Below, one piece after another: positions 31,187 to 41,700 of a stretch of 64,000 bases of DNA. Source of the DNA: an uncultured Saprospiraceae bacterium (GTDB lineage Bacteria > Bacteroidota > Bacteroidia > Chitinophagales > Saprospiraceae); contig CALDEM010000014.1 in NCBI GenBank assembly GCA_937942435.1, forward strand, positions 1-64,000, in the 5' to 3' direction. The notes under the pieces were generated by a model. That model saw only the letters and a program-made list of their open reading frames with translations, was not told the origin of the DNA and made no database searches. How positions within the stretch are numbered: the first letter of the stretch is position 1; each line of letters begins with the position of its first letter. Made by a program: the position numbers and the translations under genes.

Positions 31187-31579
31187 TTATTGAGGTGTAA
31201 AAGTTATGTTGCAAGAGACCTGGATAGACCCAGCGTGTACAACAGTTGCCATCTGTATGTTTCCATTGTCTTGCAATGTTCCAGATCCTGACATGTCTAT
31301 GCCGCCTCCTATACTTTGTTGATTTATTGTAATCGTATTGCCTGATACAGTGCCTATGAGATCATCCTCTGTGCCATCTTCGCCAGCGGCATTGGCCCAG
31401 ATGACGTCGGTGCCCAAAGCGCCTGGCATGATCTGACTGACAAATAAGTCTTCATCGTTGCAAAACTTTTGTGCTGTGTAACTTCCTAAGAAGATTTCAT
31501 TGGGTTCGGCATCGTCACTACATGCGCCAATAAAGAGGCTGATGATGATCAGTCATACATAAAGATTAAAAGACTGCAT
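31187..31579 (-). pseudogene. Lipoprotein gene with in-frame TGA inside the signal peptide
   Basis: Hand translation MQSFNLYV*LIIISLFIGACSDDAEPNEIFLGSYTAQKFCNDEDLFVSQIMPGALG...; TGA at 31553-31555; same frame as listed ORF 31187..31429. Confidence 0.65.
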
Positions 31580-31632
31580 TTTTTATTTTTCGATTGATAT
31601 TGTAAAGGTGAGATATGATTTGGTTCCATTTC

Positions 31633-31648
31633 CTACCCATATGGGTAG
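31633..31648. promoter_or_regulatory. 16-bp perfect palindrome CTACCCATATGGGTAG, candidate NarL/LuxR-type operator
   Basis: Self-complementary; contains two TACCCAT heptamers tail to tail; ~54 bp upstream of the lipoprotein ATG. Confidence 0.45.
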
Positions 31649-31697
31649 TATTTTGGCAAATCGAAAATTTTACAATAGCCAGCCTGATGTCGCTGCA

Positions 31698-32306
31698 CTA
31701 GATGAGCTTCGCAGCAAGCTCTGCTCTTCCTGAGATGTCACACTTAGAGTAGATGTTGCCAGCATGGTACTTAACTGTGTTGGCACTGATAAAACATTTT
31801 TCGGCAATTTGCCTGTAGGATAAACCTTCAATTAGTAAAGTAATGATGTTAAATTCTTGATTTGTAAATTTTTGATTGACATGGGTTTCTATCGCCTCTT
31901 TAGAGACCTCGTGTGTCTTCTTAGTGGACTCATAATTGGTCTGAGCAATCTTAATTGTAGTGAGCAACGTTCGATCTTGAAAAGGCTTAACCAGATAACC
32001 ATAAGGCCCATGTGCTTGTGCGGCATTGAGCGTCTCTTCGTCATCAAAAGAAGAAAGAAATATATAAGGGATGTGATACTTGTTGTGGATCACCTCAGCA
32101 ACATCGATGCCTGTCATACCTGACCCAAGGTTGATATCAAGTATGGCAAAGTCTGGTTGTTTATTGGCTAAGGCGTCAATGGCATCGGTGCCATTGTGAG
32201 CAACATACGCCACCTTACAGTCATGCATCATCAATAAAGAATAGAGATCCTCTGCAATGATTGGATCATCTTCTACGATTAGAATGTTTAATGGTTGATG
32301 TGCCAT
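31698..32306 (-). CDS. LuxR/NarL-family response regulator (REC + HTH)
   Basis: ILIVEDDPIIAEDL, DFAILDINLGSGMTGIDVA, FLSSFDD, YLVKPF; HTH LSYRQIAEKCFISANTVKYHAGNIYSK. Confidence 0.92.
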   Translation of the reverse strand: MAHQPLNILIVEDDPIIAEDLYSLLMMHDCKVAYVAHNGTDAIDALANKQPDFAILDINLGSGMTGIDVAEVIHNKYHIPYIFLSSFDDEETLNAAQAHGPYGYLVKPFQDRTLLTTIKIAQTNYESTKKTHEVSKEAIETHVNQKFTNQEFNIITLLIEGLSYRQIAEKCFISANTVKYHAGNIYSKCDISGRAELAAKLI

Positions 32307-32383
32307 TGGAGGTGTTGACTGCAGATCTACTAATTAGAGATCTTGATAACTTAATATAAAGGACGTTTTTACAAATAAGAAAA

Positions 32384-32405
32384 AAACTACCCGATCGGGT
32401 AGTTT
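32384..32405 (-). terminator. 22-bp perfect palindrome AAACTACCCGATCGGGTAGTTT with T run on the minus strand; terminator of the DCC gene and/or operator
   Basis: Perfect self-complementarity; minus strand continues into TTTT after the palindrome. Confidence 0.65.
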
Positions 32406-32826
32406 ATAAAAACCTATTACTTACCTCTGGAGTAGGCGCGATGCATTGATCAGTGTGACCAAACCACTTGTATCTATTGCGTGCGACCCACCTGTATATC
32501 ACATCTCTAAACCCTTTGGGTAAGACATAAAGTGGCTTGAGCAGGAGCCATTTGCCTCTGAGCGTATCAATCACCATCTTTAAGACATCAGAATGTGTAT
32601 ATATCTTACCCTCCTTGATGCCTATCGTTGTATCGAGATAGTTGGGGATAGAAAGTTCTTGAGTGATCAGTTGTCCGGCTTCATGTTGTAGCATACAAAA
32701 CCTGATAAGAGCTTGATCGTCGTGTTTTATAACAGTATTGACAAAACCATTGCAAAGCATGCAAACCCCATCATAAAAGAGGATAGGGTGTTGATGCGAC
32801 AATGATCTGAGCTCATCGATAGTCAT
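32404..32826 (-). CDS. DCC family thiol-disulfide oxidoreductase-like protein (DUF393)
   Basis: ILFYDGVCMLCNGFVNTVIKHD...RFCMLQHEAGQ. Confidence 0.85.
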   Translation of the reverse strand: MTIDELRSLSHQHPILFYDGVCMLCNGFVNTVIKHDDQALIRFCMLQHEAGQLITQELSIPNYLDTTIGIKEGKIYTHSDVLKMVIDTLRGKWLLLKPLYVLPKGFRDVIYRWVARNRYKWFGHTDQCIAPTPEVSNRFL

Positions 32827-32832
32827 AACTCT

Positions 32833-34191
32833 CTAAGTGAATATCAGTTCTATTAGTTCACTTAGTTTGCCAATCATTTTAATCTCGATATTCAAATCTT
32901 TAGGTATCCCTTTCTTGTGATACTTTGATATGAATATTTGGTGAAAACCCAATCTGTCTGCCTCTATGATACGTTGCTCTATGCGATTAACTGCGCGCAC
33001 CTCGCCAGAAAGTCCTATCTCACCAGCAAAGCATATCTTTTTATCGATCGGTATATCATGGAGTGAAGAGATAAGAGATGCGACGATCGAGAGATCTATA
33101 GCTGGATCAGTCACCCTTATACCGCCAGCGAGATTAAGAAACACATCGTGCTGACTAAAAAATAAGTTACACTTCTTCTCAAGCACAGCAAGCAACATGC
33201 TCAATCGTCGATTGTCAAATCCCGTAGCTGACCGTTGTGGGTGACCAAACACGCTCTGACTGACCAAAGCTTGTGTCTCGATCAAAAGGGGCCTCGCTCC
33301 TTCAAGAGTGGATGCGATTGATGTCCCACTTAACTTTTCATCGCCTGGAGATATCAAGAGTTCTGATGGGTTAGACACTGGGCGGAGACCATAACTCTCC
33401 ATCTCATATATGCCGATCTCATCGGTCGAGCCAAATCTGTTTTTTATGGTGCGTAGTATCCTATAGATATAATTACGATCTCCCTCAAACTGTAGCACCA
33501 CGTCAACTATATGTTCTAAAAGCTTTGGCCCTGCAAGAGATCCTTCTTTTGTGATATGTCCGATGATAAAGACGGGTGTATCTGTACTCTTGGCATATTG
33601 TTGTAGTTCAGAGGTACACTCTCTGATCTGAGAGACCGAGCCAGCGGGACTTTCTACTTTTATGCTTTGTATGGTCTGTATAGAGTCTATCAAGAGCATC
33701 TCAGGTTGCTGCTCTTCGGCATGGCGTATGATCTGCTCGAGTTGGGTCTCACAGAGTATGAAGCAGTTATCTGACTTTTTGGCGATCCTATCTGCTCTCA
33801 TCTTGATCTGGTAGGCACTTTCTTCTCCAGAGACATAGAGTACTTTATTGGGTAGTTGGCAAGCAAGCTGTAGCATCAAGGTTGACTTGCCGATACCCGG
33901 TTGTCCACCGATCAAGGTGATGGCACCTGGGACGATACCACCGCCCAGCACTCTGGTCAGCTCCGGATCATTCTGTATGGCAACTCGACTTTGTTGGGTA
34001 GATATGATATCAGATAAGTTGATTGGACTTTTGCCAGTCGACCTATCACTGGGCAGTGCCTTAGATGGTGTTTTATCGATGACCTCCTCTACTAGGGTGT
34101 CCCACTCTTTACATGAAGGGCATCTGCCTTCCCATCTGATGATCGCTGTGCCACAATTGGTACAGACGTATCTACTTCTTGCCTTGGCCAT
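32833..34191 (-). CDS. radA: DNA repair protein RadA/Sms
   Basis: CTNCGTAIIRWEGRCPSC zinc finger, GGQPGIGKST Walker A, KNRFG motif. Confidence 0.95.
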   Translation of the reverse strand: MAKARSRYVCTNCGTAIIRWEGRCPSCKEWDTLVEEVIDKTPSKALPSDRSTGKSPINLSDIISTQQSRVAIQNDPELTRVLGGGIVPGAITLIGGQPGIGKSTLMLQLACQLPNKVLYVSGEESAYQIKMRADRIAKKSDNCFILCETQLEQIIRHAEEQQPEMLLIDSIQTIQSIKVESPAGSVSQIRECTSELQQYAKSTDTPVFIIGHITKEGSLAGPKLLEHIVDVVLQFEGDRNYIYRILRTIKNRFGSTDEIGIYEMESYGLRPVSNPSELLISPGDEKLSGTSIASTLEGARPLLIETQALVSQSVFGHPQRSATGFDNRRLSMLLAVLEKKCNLFFSQHDVFLNLAGGIRVTDPAIDLSIVASLISSLHDIPIDKKICFAGEIGLSGEVRAVNRIEQRIIEADRLGFHQIFISKYHKKGIPKDLNIEIKMIGKLSELIELIFT

Positions 34192-34401
34192 GGGTCATAT
34201 TAAAAATTTTATGATAGAAATAAAAAATATGTGTTTTATTTGTAGCAGAAAAATGTGGGTATTGAAATGTACGCCGTCCTATCTATGTTGTTTCGAAGGA
34301 AATAATTACATTTATAATAAGAAAGCAAGAAGACTGGTCTTTGGACTTGTCTCTAAAAATATACTTTAAAGATTGTTTTCAATTGGTTTTTTGGGGTTAT
34401 G

Positions 34402-34430
34402 CAGGGTACTTATGGTACCCTGTTTTTTTT
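34402..34430 (+). terminator. Strong + strand intrinsic terminator with no + strand gene upstream
   Basis: CAGGGTAC-TTATG-GTACCCTG followed by eight T. Confidence 0.7.
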
Positions 34431-34445
34431 CTCCCTCTTGACATA

Positions 34446-34799
34446 TTAGGCACATTTCACACATTTATCACTCTGAGGCATAAGCATTAGCCTCTTAGGA
34501 TTGATGGTTTTCTTGCAGGATACGCAGGAGCCAAATCCCGGCTGATAAACTTTAGATAGTGAGAGTTGAAGCTTGGATAATTTCTTTTTTCTATTCCTTA
34601 GACTGGCTTCTACGACACTTTTATTGTTTATGGCATCCATCCTGCTGATCCTCCCGATTGAGTTTTCGGGTGCTACAGGTGCCGCACTTTCTTCAAGAGA
34701 AGCAATTTCCAATTTTAACTGGATGATCATTTCTTTGATCTCTTTCTCTAATTTTTTTAGTTCTTCTTGTGTCATTCGATATAAAAACCTAATTTTCAA
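34446..34799 (-). CDS. TraR/DksA family protein with intact C4 zinc finger
   Basis: GSCVSCKKTINPKRLMLMPQSDKCVKC; a start at MTQEEL (~34775) is likely. Confidence 0.75.
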   Translation of the reverse strand: MKIRFLYRMTQEELKKLEKEIKEMIIQLKLEIASLEESAAPVAPENSIGRISRMDAINNKSVVEASLRNRKKKLSKLQLSLSKVYQPGFGSCVSCKKTINPKRLMLMPQSDKCVKCA

Positions 34800-34822
34800 C
34801 TACTTATAACCAACCAAACCCT

Positions 34823-35134
34823 ATGAGCGAGTTTAGATGTACATACTACGACCCCTCACAAGGTACTCAGACCCTTGGACTATATCACGGACAGGATTCA
34901 GGGAATGTTGTGATTTATCACAACTCCAGTGTTCTCATTATCGATTTTATGGTACATCAGGCGAAGTCGTACTCTTTTATGGTCAATGAGAACTTAGTTA
35001 AACTAAATGTTGTCAAAGAGAATGGTCAATACGACTATAAGTTTGAGGCAAGGAGTATACATGAACGACAGGAGTTATCTACTGCAGAACGAGTTATGTC
35101 ATTCTTCAAGTGGCCTTTCGCCTATGCAAGCTGA
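34823..35134 (+). CDS. Hypothetical protein
   Basis: 103-aa ORF in a gap on +; followed by a hairpin. Confidence 0.5.
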   Translation: MSEFRCTYYDPSQGTQTLGLYHGQDSGNVVIYHNSSVLIIDFMVHQAKSYSFMVNENLVKLNVVKENGQYDYKFEARSIHERQELSTAERVMSFFKWPFAYAS

Positions 35135-35168
35135 TAAGAAGAAGTTCAGGATCTGATCTTCTTCTTAT
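35134..35168. terminator. Hairpin between convergent genes
   Basis: Perfect 11-bp arms ATAAGAAGAAG / CTTCTTCTTAT. Confidence 0.5.
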
Positions 35169-35187
35169 ATACTTTACCATTGGGTTA

Positions 35188-36240
35188 TTAAAGCCCTAAG
35201 ATCTTCTTATTAACCTTCTCGCTTCCTCCGCCTCCAGCGAAGTCGTCAAATGTCTTTTTAGTAACATCAATTATATGATTAGATATAAATGGTGCACCCT
35301 CTGCAGCTCCTTGTTCTGGAGATTTGATGCAGCACTCCCACTCTAAGACAGCCCAACCATCAAAGCCATACTGCGACAACTTACTAAAGATCCCTGCGAA
35401 ATCAATGTGTCCATCACCTAATGATCTAAATCTACCTGCCCTGTTGATCCAGTCTTGATAGCCACCGTAGACACCAGACTTACCTGTTGGGTTAAACTCT
35501 GCATCCTTCACATGAAACATCCTGATGCGTTCATGATAAAAGTCAATGAACTGTAGGTAATCTAACTGCTGTAACTCAAAGTGTGATGGATCATAAAGAA
35601 GACAAGCTCTTTTGTGATTCTTTGTATGCTTCAAGAACATCTCATATGTATGACCATCATGAAGATCTTCTCCCGGATGTATCTCATAACACACATCAAC
35701 ACCGCACTTATCGAAGTGATCCAATATGGGCAACCATCTTTTAGCTAACTCATCAAAGCCAGCTTTCACCAAGCCTCCTGGTCTTTGTGGCCAAGGATAG
35801 ACAGTATGCCAAAGCAAAGCACCAGAGAATGTAGCATGCGCATTCAGTCCGAGATTTTTACTTGCAGTCGCTGCATATTTTAATTGTCTAACAGCCCATC
35901 TTGTACGAGCTTTAGGATTGCCTTGTACTTCCGCTGGCGCAAATCCGTCAAACATGACATCATAAGCTGGATTGACAGCTACAAGCTGACCTTGTAGATG
36001 AGTCGATAGTTCTGTGATCTTAAGACCATGGCTTTCTACAGTGCCTTTGATCTCTTCACAATATCTCTTACTCTTAGCGGCTTTTTCTAAATCAATACAT
36101 CTTGCGTCCCAAGTAGGTATCTGAACCCCTTTATAACCTAAGCTGGCTACCCACTTACATATAGAATCAAGTGAGTTATATGGAGCTTTATCATCCATAA
36201 ACTGAGCTAAGAATATAGCTGGCCCTTTAATCGTCTTCAT
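35188..36240 (-). CDS. Sugar phosphate isomerase/epimerase (AP endonuclease-2-type TIM barrel)
   Basis: VQIPTWDARCIDL, CYEIHPGEDLHDG, LLYDPSHFELQ, FHVKDAEF, WAVLEWE. Confidence 0.85.
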   Translation of the reverse strand: MKTIKGPAIFLAQFMDDKAPYNSLDSICKWVASLGYKGVQIPTWDARCIDLEKAAKSKRYCEEIKGTVESHGLKITELSTHLQGQLVAVNPAYDVMFDGFAPAEVQGNPKARTRWAVRQLKYAATASKNLGLNAHATFSGALLWHTVYPWPQRPGGLVKAGFDELAKRWLPILDHFDKCGVDVCYEIHPGEDLHDGHTYEMFLKHTKNHKRACLLYDPSHFELQQLDYLQFIDFYHERIRMFHVKDAEFNPTGKSGVYGGYQDWINRAGRFRSLGDGHIDFAGIFSKLSQYGFDGWAVLEWECCIKSPEQGAAEGAPFISNHIIDVTKKTFDDFAGGGGSEKVNKKILGL

Positions 36241-36425
36241 AGTCTATCTTTTTTAATTCGTCAACAGCAACAAGATAAAACCCTCATCCTTCTTATCAAA
36301 CTAAATCTACCAAGTTGAGGATAAGAAGAGTCTGGAAATTTTTTTTTGAATCCAAGGCAACCATTTGGACTGAACCGCTCTATAACGTGATGACAACTTA
36401 TTACATCAGCTTTAAAATCACACAA

Positions 36426-36643
36426 ATGAAAAGATTAGTTGCTTTATCGATATTCTTAGTTTACATATCCACACAATTGAGTGAAGACGCGGCTAACTTT
36501 CGTTTTGATATAGAAGCAGAGATCTTTAGAGGTGGTCCATTTGACCCACTACCAGCTAATTGCAAATTAATATTACAGGAGGAGCACTTGGATTTTTTAT
36601 AATGTCAGGTGCTCAACAAGTGGAGATTTTGATAGAGAAGGGA
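36426..36643 (+). pseudogene. Possible remnant of a small secreted protein gene (frameshifted)
   Basis: MKRLVALSIFLVYISTQLSEDAANFRFDIEAEIFRGGPFDPLPANCK continued in another frame as INITGGALGFFIMSGAQQVEILIEKG. Confidence 0.3.
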
Positions 36644-38272
36644 CTACTTTACCACTCCGTTAACTCGGATGCGATCATCCCTATTAGCAAGATCCCATAC
36701 TGTATGAAATATCTGCTTAGCTCTATGCTCCATCAGATTAAGATCGATCTTTTCGACGGTATCGGTTAGTCTGTGATAGTCATCATGGACACCATTAAAA
36801 AAGAAGATAGCGGGAACACCATGCTTTGCAAAGTTGTAATGATCTGATCTAAAGTAGAATCGATTAGGATCTTCTTCGCTGTTGTACTTATAATCTAATA
36901 GGAGCTGACTATACTTTTGATTGTTCTTTTCATTGATGTCATGTAAGTCTTGACTTAATCGATCTGATCCTATGACATATATGTACGGTTCTGCTTCACT
37001 ATTATATTCTTTACCCCATCTGCCGACCATATCTATGTTGACATCTACGACTGTATTTTCGATTGGAAAAACTGGGTTGCTGGCATAATATTCTGATCCT
37101 AACAAACCTTTTTCTTCTCCTGTCACCAAGAGACAGAGCACACTTCGCTTCGGTCCGTTTTTCATTTTTTTAGCGGTAGCAAGTGCCTCGGCGATCTCAA
37201 GCACTGTTGTTGTCCCAGAGGCATTATCATCTGCGCCGTTATAGACTTCATCTCCTTTCATACCGACATGATCATAGTGGGCCGATACAACTATGACTTC
37301 ATCTTTCTTGCTGGTGCCTTCTATAAAGCCCATCACATTTTGGCCTTCTAGGACTCGCCTATTAAGATCAAAAGAGGATTGTACGGATAAAGGAAGCTGA
37401 GTAAGTAAAGAAATCTCTTCACCAGCTATGAGTTTATCTCTGCGCATGATAAGATCATCTCTTTGAGCGCCGATGATGTCTTCTGCTACTTTAGATGATA
37501 GAAAGATTGTATTTGCACCTGCTTGTGCGACACCTTCAAAATTACCAAGTTGAGTCACTCTATTTACAAGTTGTCTTCTATTCTCATTGATCATTGTTTT
37601 TAGATCATTAGAGACGATGAATAACATCTTTGCACCGTTCTGCTTTGCAGCTTTACTCTTGTTCGTCCAGTCTGTTGCCCACTTGCTTTTGTCTTGTGAC
37701 TTTGTGATTTTGGACACACCACTTGCATCAGTTGGTTCGCCGTCAAAAACCATAATCACCTTACCTGCTACATTGACATTTTTATAATCGTTGTAATCTT
37801 CATCTTCTATACCGTAACCTAAGAATAAAATCTCATCGGCATCAACCTCTCCAGGTGTACTATATTGAGGAAACGATATAAAATCTCTTAATAATTTGTA
37901 AGACATATCACCTATGTCAAGGGTTAACTTCTCCCATGAGGTAAATGTAAAAGCGACGGGTTGAAAGTATCCGTTGTTATCGCCGATGGTTGGTAATCCA
38001 AGTTTTTCAAATTCATTAGCGATATAGTGAGCAGCTTTTGTATTACCATCAGTGCCGGTCTCACGACCTTCATAAGCGTCAGAGGCCAGCGTATATATGT
38101 GATCCTTTAGGTCTTTTTTAGAGATCGTTGTAGATAATTTATAAGACCAATCATTAAAGTCTGTAACGACCGCCTTACTCTTATCAGGCATCATCTTGTG
38201 GCTTGCATATTGACCTATGAGGCCTTGCCCAACAAGGATGTTGATCACAAAAACTAAAAAATACTTCATCAT
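36644..38272 (-). CDS. M28 family zinc peptidase
   Basis: VVSAHYDHVGMKGDEVYNGADDNASGTTTVLEIAEAL, LLVTGEEKGLLGSEYYA, RSDHYNFAKHGVPAIFFF. Confidence 0.93.
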   Translation of the reverse strand: MMKYFLVFVINILVGQGLIGQYASHKMMPDKSKAVVTDFNDWSYKLSTTISKKDLKDHIYTLASDAYEGRETGTDGNTKAAHYIANEFEKLGLPTIGDNNGYFQPVAFTFTSWEKLTLDIGDMSYKLLRDFISFPQYSTPGEVDADEILFLGYGIEDEDYNDYKNVNVAGKVIMVFDGEPTDASGVSKITKSQDKSKWATDWTNKSKAAKQNGAKMLFIVSNDLKTMINENRRQLVNRVTQLGNFEGVAQAGANTIFLSSKVAEDIIGAQRDDLIMRRDKLIAGEEISLLTQLPLSVQSSFDLNRRVLEGQNVMGFIEGTSKKDEVIVVSAHYDHVGMKGDEVYNGADDNASGTTTVLEIAEALATAKKMKNGPKRSVLCLLVTGEEKGLLGSEYYASNPVFPIENTVVDVNIDMVGRWGKEYNSEAEPYIYVIGSDRLSQDLHDINEKNNQKYSQLLLDYKYNSEEDPNRFYFRSDHYNFAKHGVPAIFFFNGVHDDYHRLTDTVEKIDLNLMEHRAKQIFHTVWDLANRDDRIRVNGVVK

Positions 38273-38287
38273 GTTATTCTCTTCTTG

Positions 38288-38743
38288 TTAGCAAAGGAAA
38301 GAGACGTCTGGCGTGATTTTGTCTACCCGTCTCTTGTGTCTTCCTCCTTCAAAGGTGCTATTTATAAACGCACCAACAACTTCAATTGCTATATCCTCAT
38401 TGATAAATCTTGCAGGTATAGCTAACGCATTAGCATTGTTATGTTGTCTAGTAAGTGCCGCTAACTCTGGTGTCCAACATAGGCCACATCGTATCCCGCT
38501 GTATTTGTTAGCGGTGATAGCAACACCATTGCCGCTTCCGCAAATTAGGATCCCATAATCAGCTTTACCATCGACAACATCGTTACAGACAGGATGTGCA
38601 AAGTCTGGATAGTCTACAGAGTCCGCACTGTATGGCCCATGATCTACAACAATGATGTCTTGATCTTTGAGAAACTTTATAACTTTCTCTTTGAGGTCAA
38701 AGCCAGCGTGATCTCCTCCTATTGCTATTTTGGATATCGACAT
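38288..38743 (-). CDS. rpiB: Ribose 5-phosphate isomerase B
   Basis: MSISKIAIGGDHAGFDLKEKV, DYPDFAHPVC, GILICGSGNGVAITANKYSGIRCGLC; start moved to MSISK. Confidence 0.93.
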   Translation of the reverse strand: MSISKIAIGGDHAGFDLKEKVIKFLKDQDIIVVDHGPYSADSVDYPDFAHPVCNDVVDGKADYGILICGSGNGVAITANKYSGIRCGLCWTPELAALTRQHNNANALAIPARFINEDIAIEVVGAFINSTFEGGRHKRRVDKITPDVSFLC

Positions 38744-38744
38744 T

Positions 38745-41700
38745 CTAATTAGGTACTCTTGAAGTTCTATACTGACCCAATAACGCTTGCATCTCTTGAG
38801 AGAAGGCATCATCTCCTATGCTGTTGGCCAGATTAAACACATTGGCCAGAGCATTGTCTCTTCGCGCTTTGTCTTGAGCAAAACTTGATGCGACAATGTC
38901 AGGATCTATGCTGTCATAAAAAGACATATAATCTGCCGTTTCATTTGCCAATATTCTCAGGTGATGGATCGCTTTTTCTTTTTGACTAGTTCTTACATAA
39001 ACTGTAATCAATGGTATAATCGAAGCATCATAAGGGAAGTTCATATGAGGAAATCCTTCAAAGAACTTATCTGTTATGTCGACTGCTTTTTGAGCTTTAT
39101 TCTCATCTATGAAGGACTCAGCTGTTCTAATCATGACCATCCTATGTGCTTGTACTGCAGCCCCATAAGAGTCGTTGACAAACAAATCTTTTTTATCAAA
39201 ATTACCCCACTCCCATTTGTTCATGATATTGTCATAGACCTTCTCAGTTGCCACTCTACCACTACCATAGATAGACATACTTCTATCGCTGGCTGTTTTA
39301 ATGGGTACCAACCTTAGAGCTAGCCCTTCATATTGCATGTAGTCGTTAAGACCCATCAACTTGCTGTTCTGACAAGTGGTTGCAAAGTAGATAGGACGCT
39401 CATTGATATTAGAAGCTATGATATCGAGCACTGCCAGTTCATCTTTTGTCATCCAAGATTTGCTTTCTGCAAATGTTACCCTAATATCAGATGATAAGGC
39501 AGTTGTGTCTCCAGCGTATCTCACGTTTAGTCTTTGGACTGCTTGAGGATCCGTAGGTATGACAAATTGTCTAGCAGGGACATAGGATTCAAACTTGTAT
39601 GTGTCGCCAACAGGGTGACTATCACCGACAAACTTAAGTGCATCCGTAAGCTTCATTGCAGCATTGGGATTTTGAACGACAAAAGGTATCTGGTTTCTCT
39701 TATTACCGCGATATGAAGAGGCAGGCACGGTCAACTTTAAAGCTTCCGCGTCATTGACTTTGCTTCTCAACTTATTGATATACCAATCAACGGTGATCAG
39801 ACTTAGATTAACGATTCTAACATCGCGTCTGACATCCTCTACCTCTTGTACATACCATAACGGATAAGTATCATTGTCACCATAGGTAAATATGACGGCA
39901 TTTGGATCAAGAGAATTTAGAAAGTTCTTTGCATAGTCACGAGAGGCATATTGGTCCTTGCGACTATGATCATCAAAGTTTTCAAATCCCATAATCAACG
40001 GCGCCGTTAGCGCGAGTGCGCCAAAAAGTGCAAGGGACCCAATCCCTTTAAACGAAAGCCGTTCTGCAGCCATCCTATATAGAGCAGGTACGGACATACC
40101 TATCCACATACAGAAAGTGAAAAAGCTACCGACCAAGACATAATCCCGTTCTCGGGGTTCATTAGGAGGCTGATTGGTATAGACTATAATCCCTATACCA
40201 GTGATTATAAAAAGGGCAAAGAGACCTGCAAACTCCTGAGGCCTTTTGAAGGCGTGAAAGAACAATCCTATCAAACCAAATATCAATGGCAAAAAGTAGT
40301 AGTTGTTATTAGCCTTATTATTTTTCATTGTATCAGGCTCCTGATCGAGATTAAAGAGTTTCATCTCGTCTATAAAGCCGATACCGGATCTCCAGTTTCC
40401 TTGTGATTTGTCCCAAGAGTAGTACCCTTGATCTCCGTTTTGCTTCCCAACGAAGTTCCACATGAAATATCGGGTATACATCCAGTCGATCTGATACTTC
40501 ATAAAGAAGGCTAGGTTAAAAGCAAATGATGGCTTGGCGTTTCCCGAAAGGATCATCTGATGCCATTGCTTGTAGAGATTTGGGCGTCCCATCTCCGCAT
40601 GACTGATCCGAGGGAAAAAGATCTTATCTGATGATTTGTACTGGGGTGTGATCTTCTCATCCACCGCTACATACTTAGACTTTGCAGACTTATCATGATA
40701 CGGAGGAAAGTCCATCTGACCTTTTCGCGCTTCTCTATCGTAACTTGTTGGAGAGGCCTCATAACTTGGACCGAACACCAATGCTCGTTCGCCATATTGC
40801 TCTCTGTTGATATAAGGAAGCAGCCTTGATGGGTCACTCGGTACATTCATATTTACGGGAGTGTCAGCATTAGCTCTGATAACCACAAGGCCGATCATAG
40901 AGTAACCAATCGTAATCATCAAAGTAGCCATAGTCGCCACTTGCAACCAATACTTACCATGCTTTTTGGCATATCTAAATGCTGCATAGAATAGCCCACC
41001 AACGATTAGTAAGGTGGGTATAATCCCAGAATTGACCGGAGCACCAAAAGAGTTAACCATCATGATGTCAAGATTCTTCCAAAGAGCAGGGATACCTACG
41101 ATGACACCTTTCTGAATAAAAGGGATCGACAAGGCACCAATAATGGTACTTAAGATCATGCCTTTCCAGTTTTTAGTCTTTGACTTCTTGAAATAAACAA
41201 GAAGCGCCAAAGCTGGAAATGTCAAAAGACTCAATAGGTGAACACCTATTGAAAGACCCGCACTATACGCAGCAAAAACAAGCCATTTGTCATGTTTTGA
41301 TTCATTAGGTAGACAGTACCACTTGATGATGGCCCATGCTGTCAATGCGGTAAAGAATGTGCTCATCGCATAGACCTCGCCCTCTACTGCAGAAAACCAT
41401 ATAGAAGAACAAAACGCCGTAGCTAAACCTGCAACAACTCCACCCACAGCTGCTACATTGTCGGCATCGATATCTTCTTTTGTGAACATTAACTTAGAGA
41501 GCAACATAGTCGCATTACCTACCAGTGCAGCTGTGACTGCTGTAAATAAGCCCGACATGAGGTTTACCGCAAACGCTATATCTGAAGGGTTAGAAGAAAA
41601 AATCTCCCCAAACCAAGCGAATATGCGACCGATCAGTAAGAATAGTGGTGCCCCTGGTGGGTGAACTACTTGCAGTTTGTAAGCGCCCAATATAAACTCA

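Noticed and set aside
33848-34369. 173-aa + strand ORF antisense to radA
   Set aside because: Covers the conserved radA 5' region in antisense and has no plausible domain
36289-36328. Inverted repeat CTTCTTATC...GATAAGAAG as a special element
   Set aside because: Simple purine-rich hairpin similar to other likely terminators here; no further support
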